In this document: piece by piece, positions 1 to 5,487 of the stretch | Layout of the letters: each line of letters opens with the position of its first letter | Position numbering within the stretch: the stretch's first letter is position 1 | Source: Chloroflexota bacterium | Lineage (GTDB): Bacteria > Chloroflexota > Anaerolineae > Anaerolineales > DRKV01 | Direction: 5' to 3' | Length of the DNA: 5,972 nt | Assembly (NCBI GenBank): GCA_011051635.1 | Contig: DRKV01000184.1 | Span: forward strand, 1 to 5,972 | Notes under the pieces: model-generated | The model's input: only the letters and a program-made list of their open reading frames with translations | The model's database searches: none | Told to the model about the DNA's origin: nothing | Position numbers and translations under genes: made by a program

Positions 1-382
1 CGATTTCCCGCAGATGTTCCGGCGTTTCTGCGGCCAGGGCGTCGAAGGTGCGGATGCCTGCCGAGCGCAAACGCTCCGCAAATTTGGGGCCGATGCCGCG
101 GACGACCTCCAGCCGGTCTGCGGGAGCGACGCCTTCGGATGTCTCGGCTTTCTCGGCTTCCGCCTCAGCCTCCGCGACGGGCGCTTCGGTGATGTCAATT
201 TCCGAGGGTGCGGGACGCCGCGCCCTGGCCGGCACGGGCGTGCCCTCCGGGAGCGTCTCCGTCTCGGAGCGCCGCCGCAGCAAAACCCACACCAGCGCCG
301 TCCCCATCATCATCCCGAAAGAAAAACGTCCCACCACCGGCCAGCGGCGGGTACGCTCCAAAATACGCAAAATTCCTTTCAT
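1..382 (-). CDS. Membrane-anchored helix-hairpin-helix protein (C-terminus off the window)
   Basis: The frame is open from an ATG at 382 to the left edge and gives 127 residues with no stop, so the gene is partial. Residues about 16-35 form one hydrophobic segment (including FGMMMGTALVWVLL) flanked by arginines (RTRR before, RRR after), which looks like a signal anchor. Residues about 36-87 are a low-complexity Pro/Ala/Glu linker with an Ala-Glu run (EAEAEAEKAE). Residues 90-127 read as a helix-hairpin-helix: LEVVRGIGPKFAERL, then AGIRTFDALAAETPEHLREI. The GIGPK hairpin followed by 'aGI.tfd.LA..tp..L' is typical of the HHH_5/DUF4332-like type found in DNA-binding proteins and in membrane-tethered proteins of unknown role. 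The arginine pattern suggests the domain is cytoplasmic (inference). The start is fixed by GGAGG five bases upstream. The gene lies 19 bases after the selB stop, so it is probably cotranscribed with selB. Its specific function is unknown. Confidence 0.85.
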   Translation of the reverse strand, partial: MKGILRILERTRRWPVVGRFSFGMMMGTALVWVLLRRRSETETLPEGTPVPARARRPAPSEIDITEAPVAEAEAEAEKAETSEGVAPADRLEVVRGIGPKFAERLRSAGIRTFDALAAETPEHLREI

Positions 383-387
383 CGCTG

Positions 388-392
388 CCTCC
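388..392 (-). promoter_or_regulatory. Ribosome-binding site of the helix-hairpin-helix gene
   Basis: On the minus strand GGAGG is followed by CAGCG and then ATG, a five-base spacing. It lies in the 19-base gap after the selB stop and supports ATG 382 over the later in-frame methionines at residues 24-26. Confidence 0.75.
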
Positions 393-401
393 AGAAGTAG
401 T

Positions 402-2282
402 TCAGGCCAGAGTCCGCTCGTTGCCGGCCCGGCGTGTCAGGCCGATTGAATCGAAGTGTTCCAGCAGCGCCAGCACGTAGCGCCGCGACGTGCCCCAGCG
501 GTCGCGGGCCTGGGCGACGGTGATTGTGCCGTGCTGCCGCAGATAATCCACCAAGTCCTCCCGCAGACGGCGGTAATCCTCCGCCCGAAAAACCACCTCG
601 GGCGAGACGGGAACCAGTTTCCCCAGGTACACCAGCGCCCCGTACAGTTCATCTCCCGCCTGCTGGCGGCATTCCTTCACCGTCGGCGGCGCGGCGGGAG
701 CGCGGGCAAAAGCCTCCAGCAAAGCATCCGCCTGGGCCTGTTCGTCAGGGGAGAGACGCACGGCGTGTTCCGCCAGGCGCACGAAAGCGCTCTCCTCCGC
801 CAGCCAGCCCGCCGCGCTCCAGGCGGCGACGAGGGGGAGGAACCAGTTTTCGGGGAGTTTCAGGCGGCTTTTGAGTTCCTCGCGGGGCATTCCGGGGCGC
901 AAGGGGAATGTGAAGTGATATTCTTTCAGGAGACGCCGCGCCCGCGAGGTGACCTGTTCCCAGCGGGATTGCGCCATGAAGAGGGGCGGAGCCTCCCCCC
1001 CCGCGAGGGAGCGCGCTTCCCCTCGGGATTGCAAAATTTCCAGGGCTGCGCGCACCCCCTCCAAAGGGAGTCCGCTGCGGCGCGCCAGCGCCTCCTCATC
1101 CGCCGCTCCCAGGGATTCCAGAGTCTGGGCGAGCAAATCTTCCGGAGAGCCGTCCGTCAGGGCTTGCAGTCGTGCCAGCACCGCGGCGTCGAAGCGCTTG
1201 TGGCGGCGTCCGGGGAAGGCATCCAGCCCCGTGCCGCCGCCAATGGTCTCCGGCGGGGAGGGGACGCGCAGGATGAAGCGGTCGCCGCGAACCGCCACCA
1301 CGGGCGTCTGGGGTTCGAGTTGCAGCCAGCCCTCCCCGCCCGGCGGGATGGCCTCCTGTCCGATGACCCGGATGCGGGCAAGCACCTCGGCTGCTCCCAG
1401 AAAAAGTTTGACGAATGTGTTGTGCTTGAGGGGGTGGGAAGCCTGCGGGAGAATGCGGATGTGGGCATCGAAGCGGCGGGTGGCGCGGTAGGTGTCGGGC
1501 AGGCAGAGAACATCGCCGCGGCGCACCTGCTCGCGGCGCACCCCGGCCAGGTTGACGGCGGTGCGGCTGCCGGGCAGGGCAGTCTCCTCGGCGCGCTTGT
1601 GGGTTTGCAGGCCGCGCACCCGCCCGCGCACGCCTTCGGGAAGCAGCACCACCTCGTCGCCGAGATGCAGACTGCCGTTGCTGAGCGTGCCGGTGACCAC
1701 CGTGCCGAAACCGGCGATGGTAAAGACGCGGTCCACGGGCAGGCGGGGGCGTCCGGCATCCGGGCGGGGGGGACAGTCTGCCAGCGCGGTTTGGAGGGCT
1801 TCCCTCAGGGCCGGGATGCCCTCGCCGGTGCGGGCTGAAACGCGCACGATGGGCGCCTCGGCGAGTACCGTTCCGGCCAGGGTCTCCCGCAGGTCGGCTT
1901 CCACGAGTCCCAGCCATTCCGGGTCGGGGGCCAGGTCGGTCTTGGTGAGGGCCACCACCCCGCCGGGGACGCCCAGCAGGTCGAGGATGGCGAGGTGCTC
2001 GCGGGTCTGAGGCATGACGCCCTCGTCGGCGGCGACGACGAAGAGGGCCGCGTCAATCCCGCCCACTCCGGCCAGCATGTTCTCGATGAAATCGCGGTGG
2101 CCGGGCACGTCCACGATGCCGACTTCTTCGCCGTTGGGGAGAGTGAACCAGGCGAAGCCGAGAACGATGCTCATTTCGCGTTCGCGTTCCTCGCGCAAAC
2201 GGTCCGGGTGCTGGCCGGTGAGGGCCTCCACCAGGGTTGATTTGCCGTGGTCAACGTGTCCGGCGGTTCCGATGACGCGCAT
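402..2282 (-). CDS. selB: Selenocysteine-specific translation elongation factor SelB
   Basis: SelB is the GTPase that binds Sec-tRNA(Sec) and the mRNA SECIS hairpin and delivers selenocysteine to UGA codons. The product is 626 residues, close to the 614 of E. coli SelB. G1 is AGHVDHGKST (residues 7-16), G3 is DVPGH (58-62), G4 is TKTD (113-116) and G5 is VSA (148-150). EF-Tu-like domain II begins at RLPVDRVFTI (180-189), and domain III ends with PSPPETIGGG (341-350), a SelB signature. Residues about 380-626 hold the winged-helix repeats. The last one, from HGTITVAQARDRWGTSRRY to GLTRRAGNERTLA, matches the SECIS-binding end of the family. The ATG at 2282 is chosen because MRVIGTAGHVDHGKS is the usual SelB N-terminus; an earlier in-frame start (2327) would overlap the preceding gene by 43 bases. 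The gene starts two bases after that gene's TGA and has only a weak Shine-Dalgarno, so it is probably translationally coupled. Switch I reads MSIV where MTID is usual. The natural C-terminus ends in TGA. Confidence 0.95.
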   Translation of the reverse strand: MRVIGTAGHVDHGKSTLVEALTGQHPDRLREEREREMSIVLGFAWFTLPNGEEVGIVDVPGHRDFIENMLAGVGGIDAALFVVAADEGVMPQTREHLAILDLLGVPGGVVALTKTDLAPDPEWLGLVEADLRETLAGTVLAEAPIVRVSARTGEGIPALREALQTALADCPPRPDAGRPRLPVDRVFTIAGFGTVVTGTLSNGSLHLGDEVVLLPEGVRGRVRGLQTHKRAEETALPGSRTAVNLAGVRREQVRRGDVLCLPDTYRATRRFDAHIRILPQASHPLKHNTFVKLFLGAAEVLARIRVIGQEAIPPGGEGWLQLEPQTPVVAVRGDRFILRVPSPPETIGGGTGLDAFPGRRHKRFDAAVLARLQALTDGSPEDLLAQTLESLGAADEEALARRSGLPLEGVRAALEILQSRGEARSLAGGEAPPLFMAQSRWEQVTSRARRLLKEYHFTFPLRPGMPREELKSRLKLPENWFLPLVAAWSAAGWLAEESAFVRLAEHAVRLSPDEQAQADALLEAFARAPAAPPTVKECRQQAGDELYGALVYLGKLVPVSPEVVFRAEDYRRLREDLVDYLRQHGTITVAQARDRWGTSRRYVLALLEHFDSIGLTRRAGNERTLA

Positions 2283-2284
2283 GG

Positions 2285-3463
2285 TCAGGAAATGTCTTCC
2301 GATTCCCGCTCGAAGGTGGCAACCCAATCATGCGCCAGCGCCAGCAACGCTTGCAAGCGCTGGGAGGTCAGGTTGGTATCTTGCTGGATGGCTTCCTGAT
2401 GGGCTTTGACCTGGTCGTCCAGTTCTTGCAATTGGGAGCGCAGGCGTTCCGTCTGGCGCAAAACCTCAGCCCGCTGTTCGTCCTGACTGATAGTGTAATT
2501 CGTCCAACGCTTCTGGTCGTCGGCCTTGAAAGTTGTCCACTCCTGACGGAAGCGTTCCTCGGAGAGACGCTGCATTTCGGAGATTTCTCCGATGCGGCGC
2601 TCGACGCGTTCAGCCAGGGCTTCCAGGTCTTGCTGGCTGCGCTTGACGGTCTGGTTCATTCCATCCACCAGGCGGAGTTGCGCTTGCACGGTTTCCGCGT
2701 TGCGCTCGATGGCCTCGAAACGTTCCTGCCACTCTTTCCAGGCGCGGTCGCGTTCCACCTGCCACATGGAGAGCCGCTCGATGAAAGCGTCCTGTGCCTG
2801 ACGGCGTTCTTGTTCCGCGGCATCCAGTTCGGTCATCCGATTTTCTACCTTGCGGAACTGGTTTTGCAGCAGGTCAACCTGGGAGCGGTATTCGTCGAAG
2901 CGTTTCCGCAAGGCGTTGACTTCTCCTTGCACGTCCAGCAAACGTTTGGTGTCCTGGCGGCGGCCTTCGTCAATCAGGCGGTAAGTGCGGCCAAAATCTT
3001 CCACAGAATGGCGCAGGTCCTCGACGCGTTGGCGCAATTCGCCCATCTCGCGTTGCAAGTTCAGCGTCTCAGCGGCACGTGCATCCAATGTCTTCTGCAA
3101 ATCGGGGATGGATTTGAGTGTCTGCCGCAGGGCTTCCAGGTCGTTCTCCAGGTTGCGCATCTCCACCCGGCGCAGTTTCTCGTTGTCCTCCAGTGCCTTG
3201 CGGAGTTGTTTCTCCAGAATTTCCACGCGCTGACGGGCGTCCAGGCGGGTTTGCAGGATGCTCTCGTCCACCTGGTCGAGGCGGCTGGTGAGGCTCTTCA
3301 GACGCGCTACTTCGCTTCCCAGGTCTTTGATTTCCTGTTGCGCGGCGGAGAACATACCATCGTAAGCGGTCAGCCGTTCTTGCAAGGAGGCGATGGTAGC
3401 CTTGTCTCGCCGGCGCTCATCGTCCAGCCATTCTAATTTTCGTTCGAGTTGGTCTATGTTCAT
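2285..3463 (-). CDS. Coiled-coil protein of unknown function, upstream of selB
   Basis: The product is 392 residues, almost entirely charged heptad-like sequence (for example LERKLEWLDDERRRDKATIA at the N-terminus and LRSQLQELDDQVKAHQEAIQ near the end). It has no cysteine and only one proline (P120), no signal peptide and no membrane segment, so a long cytoplasmic alpha-helical rod is the direct reading. Tryptophans cluster at 234, 242 and 245, with others at 309, 320 and 380. The region 228-320 may therefore be a distinct helical unit within the rod. I do not recognise a named family; similarity to SMC- or myosin-like proteins would reflect coiled-coil composition only. The start is the ATG 47-50 bases after the predicted transcription start; its Shine-Dalgarno is weak (AGGCAG more than ten bases away, then an A-rich tract). 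It is the first gene after the promoter at 3517-3544, and its TGA is two bases before the selB ATG, so it may be expressed with SelB. A functional link to Sec insertion is untested. Confidence 0.85.
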   Translation of the reverse strand: MNIDQLERKLEWLDDERRRDKATIASLQERLTAYDGMFSAAQQEIKDLGSEVARLKSLTSRLDQVDESILQTRLDARQRVEILEKQLRKALEDNEKLRRVEMRNLENDLEALRQTLKSIPDLQKTLDARAAETLNLQREMGELRQRVEDLRHSVEDFGRTYRLIDEGRRQDTKRLLDVQGEVNALRKRFDEYRSQVDLLQNQFRKVENRMTELDAAEQERRQAQDAFIERLSMWQVERDRAWKEWQERFEAIERNAETVQAQLRLVDGMNQTVKRSQQDLEALAERVERRIGEISEMQRLSEERFRQEWTTFKADDQKRWTNYTISQDEQRAEVLRQTERLRSQLQELDDQVKAHQEAIQQDTNLTSQRLQALLALAHDWVATFERESEDIS

Positions 3464-3516
3464 GGTGTTTTTTCTGCCTGTCTACTTGCGCACTTTCATC
3501 CTTGCAAACTTTCGCG

Positions 3517-3544
3517 ATTATAGCATACCGCCCCTCCCTCACAA
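3517..3544 (-). promoter_or_regulatory. Extended -10 sigma-70-type promoter for the coiled-coil/selB operon
   Basis: On the minus strand TATAAT occupies 3522-3517 and is preceded by TGC (3525-3523), giving a full extended -10, TGCTATAAT. Sixteen bases upstream, TTGTGA (3544-3539) matches four of six bases of the TTGACA consensus and includes the TGA stop of the antiporter gene. The predicted start is an A near 3510-3512, leaving a 5' leader of about 47-50 bases before ATG 3463. The gap is visibly more AT-rich than the genes around it. The promoter separates the membrane cassette from the selB operon. Confidence 0.7.
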
Positions 3545-4927
3545 CTGCGGGAAAATTCGCCCCAGTTTCTCAAGAAGAGGAAAAACCAGGCGGAAGAAAA
3601 CGCCGCTGCCGAGGAGAAGCAGGGCGTTGAGCAGAAGGAACGCCTGCACCCACCGGGAGGGGAATTGCCGTTCTGCGGCCTCCCCTGTGGCTAACACCGC
3701 CAGGGTGCGCAGCCCGGCGCCCATCATCCCGGCCATGCCCGCCATGTAGGCCGCTCCCCACAGGGGAGAAAACGCCCCGTAAACCCGCCAAAGCGCCATG
3801 CGGAGGGGAAAAGCGGCAAGCAGGGGGTATCCGGCCAGGGAGAAGAGAGCAACCAGCGCGCCGGCTGCTTCGAGGGGAAAAGCGCGGGCAGCTCCTTCGA
3901 GAGCGGGAAAATCCAGTCCCCCGCGGGCCGTGCGGAGCCGCGCCAGGGCGAAAGCCCCCAACACCCCCGCCAAAAGATGCGGCCACGCCGCCGCGCTGAA
4001 GAGACGCAATCCCTGAGATGGGTACACCGCCGCGGCCAGCAAAGCCATCCCCGTCTCGGCCATCAACGCGTAGCCCCAGAGACGCCCCAGCCGCGTCTCC
4101 AGCAGTGCCAGGAGCGCGGCGGACAGGAGGGTGGTCATCCCTGCCGAGCGCAGATACACCGGAGCGAAAGGCGCTTCCCGCAGCCAGGCGTAGGTATCCA
4201 GCAGGCGCAGTCCCAGGAGTAGCCCGCCCCAGGGCAGGAGGGTGAGCAGCATCCCCGCGGCGTACACCCGCCCGCCGCCCGCCAGCGAGGGATACCAGAC
4301 GTGGAAGGGAAAGACCCCCAGCAAAAACGAGACGCCAATCGCGGTCAACACCCCGGCCCGCAGAGCCAGCGCCTCCTGCCCGGCGAGAGTCTCCACGCCC
4401 GCCAGCATCCAGCCGATAACGAGCAACAAGGGGAGGGCCAGCAACTGGAGGGTGAGAAAGCGCAGCACCCTGCCCCCCGGGTCGCGACGTTCCCAGGTCA
4501 GGGCCGGAACCCAGGCGAGCACCCCGAAGAACAGGAAAGCGGGAGCGTACACGAAAGGCTGGACGGCCAGCGCGGCTATCCACAGGGGGAGGCTGAGCAG
4601 GGCGGCGGAGGGCAAAAAGGGAGAAGTCTCCACCCACCGCGCCCCCATCATCCATAGGAAGGCACCCCCGTACAACCACACCAGCCAGGGGCGGGCGGCG
4701 TCCGTCAGGACGATGTGCCGCCCGAAGAAATCCCACGAGCCGCTCAGGAGTAGCGTCCGCCCGAAGAGGGCAACAGGCTGCTCTATCGGCGTCACCGAGG
4801 CCGCCAGCGCCAGCACGACGGCCAGCCCCGCCGCCGCGCCCGCGGCCATTCTCCGCCGCGCGGCGAGGGGCAACAGCGCCCCGCCCGCGGCCAGGGGGAG
4901 AAAAATCCACACCGCGACCGCGTTCAT
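3539..4927 (-). CDS. NuoN/NuoM-like antiporter-type membrane subunit lacking the usual channel charges
   Basis: The product is 462 residues and nearly all hydrophobic, with about 14 predicted membrane segments. This fits the proton-conducting transporter family (NuoL/M/N, MrpA/D, HyfB/D/F), whose members couple electron transfer to ion translocation. Landmarks are PFHVW at 207-211 in the TM7 region (family PFHxW), GYALMAETGMALLAA at 285-299 (the 'YSSIAxxGYxL' helix) and SLAGYPLLAAFPLRM at 363-377 (the 'SLAGIPPTAGFxGK' TM12 motif). Key charges are changed. The TM7 lysine position, five before the PFH proline, is L202. The only lysine in the protein is K454. There is no acidic residue from 101 to 145, where the TM5 glutamate belongs. 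The TM12 lysine position is R376. The start at 4927 is chosen because it forms an ATGA overlap with the upstream stop and has GGAGG seven bases upstream; the longer frame to 5518 reads through the upstream gene. It may be structural or a divergent ion path. HyfF-like by position is an inference. Confidence 0.85.
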   Translation of the reverse strand: MNAVAVWIFLPLAAGGALLPLAARRRMAAGAAAGLAVVLALAASVTPIEQPVALFGRTLLLSGSWDFFGRHIVLTDAARPWLVWLYGGAFLWMMGARWVETSPFLPSAALLSLPLWIAALAVQPFVYAPAFLFFGVLAWVPALTWERRDPGGRVLRFLTLQLLALPLLLVIGWMLAGVETLAGQEALALRAGVLTAIGVSFLLGVFPFHVWYPSLAGGGRVYAAGMLLTLLPWGGLLLGLRLLDTYAWLREAPFAPVYLRSAGMTTLLSAALLALLETRLGRLWGYALMAETGMALLAAAVYPSQGLRLFSAAAWPHLLAGVLGAFALARLRTARGGLDFPALEGAARAFPLEAAGALVALFSLAGYPLLAAFPLRMALWRVYGAFSPLWGAAYMAGMAGMMGAGLRTLAVLATGEAAERQFPSRWVQAFLLLNALLLLGSGVFFRLVFPLLEKLGRIFPQL

Positions 4928-5487
4928 GCCCTCTCCTCCGCGGGCAGCAAATAGACGCCGGTCAGCGCCAGGGCGATGTGCAGCCCGGCCAGCAGCGCGG
5001 CAATGAGCAGGGAACGCTCCACGGCGGCGTAAGCGATTTCGAAGCCGGTCAGAGCGGTGAGCCACCCCGCGGCGACCCGCCGCGGCTGCAAGGTGTACCC
5101 CAGTTGGAGCATCCCGCTGCCCAGCAGCCAGGCGGCGGCCAGGAGCGTCAACGGCTGGATGCCCGGAATAACTCGCAGCAAATCCGGCAGCAGGGAGGCC
5201 GCGGCCAGCAGCACCAGCCCGCCGGTGGTGAGCCGAAAGACCGTCTCGCTCCACCCCGCGGTTGCCTCCGTTCCCTGCGCCGCGCCGAGCAAAATCAAGA
5301 CTGCCCCCCATCCGGCCAGCACCTTGACCAGCGCCATGCGCGGCGGCCACATCTGCGCCACGAGGTAAGCGGCGGCGGCGTACTGCAAAGCCAGCGCCAC
5401 CAGCGTGCTGCGCCATCCCCTGCCGGCCAGCAGCCACAATCCGCAAACCGCCAGAAGAGCGACGGCCCAGCCCTGCCAGGCGCTCAT
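4924..5487 (-). CDS. Multi-pass membrane protein, HyfE/NuoK-like candidate
   Basis: The product is 187 residues with about seven hydrophobic segments (roughly 6-22, 27-45, 51-69, 86-107, 110-130, 140-156 and 158-181). Its only lysine, K55, lies inside segment 3 (ALVKVLAGW), and E150 and E157 lie in segment 6 (LTGFEIAYAAVERSLL). From recalled family sequence, HyfE (hydrogenase-4 component E, about 216 residues) has a similar layout: a Gln in its second helix (compare ALALQY, Q35), a membrane Lys near the third, then a C-terminal NuoK-like part with basic residues before a helix carrying Glu (compare PRRVAAGWLTALTGFE). These matches are by eye, so the family is tentative; a lineage-specific subunit is the alternative. 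The start at 5487 overlaps the upstream stop as ATGA and has GGAGG nine bases upstream. It sits between two antiporter-type genes, as hyfE does between hyfD and hyfF. Confidence 0.8.
   Translation of the reverse strand: MSAWQGWAVALLAVCGLWLLAGRGWRSTLVALALQYAAAAYLVAQMWPPRMALVKVLAGWGAVLILLGAAQGTEATAGWSETVFRLTTGGLVLLAAASLLPDLLRVIPGIQPLTLLAAAWLLGSGMLQLGYTLQPRRVAAGWLTALTGFEIAYAAVERSLLIAALLAGLHIALALTGVYLLPAEERA
4935..4939 (-). promoter_or_regulatory. Ribosome-binding site of the 462-residue antiporter-like gene
   Basis: GGAGG on the minus strand, seven bases before ATG 4927 and inside the end of the upstream gene. It decides the start at 4927 against the much longer open frame that continues to 5518. 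Confidence 0.75.

Noticed and set aside
402..404. The selB TGA as a possible in-frame selenocysteine codon
   Set aside because: The preceding residues GLTRRAGNERTLA are the normal SelB C-terminus, and the next gene starts 19 bases later with its own ribosome-binding site.
456..1838. Plus-strand open frame of 460 codons opposite selB
   Set aside because: It lies entirely antisense to a well-conserved selB, has no family resemblance and a low-complexity composition typical of GC-rich antisense frames.
2330..3436. Plus-strand open frame of 368 codons opposite the coiled-coil gene
   Set aside because: Its Leu/Phe/Ala/Gln-rich sequence is what antisense reading of Lys/Glu/Arg/Gln-rich codons produces; no start signal or family motif was seen.
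3464..3538. Terminator between the membrane cassette and the coiled-coil gene
   Set aside because: No GC-rich hairpin followed by a T tract is visible on the minus strand; the space is taken by the promoter and leader.
3570..4910. Minus-strand open frame of 446 codons in another frame of the antiporter gene
   Set aside because: Gly/Arg/Pro-rich shadow with no membrane segments or motifs; the overlapping frame has clear family landmarks.
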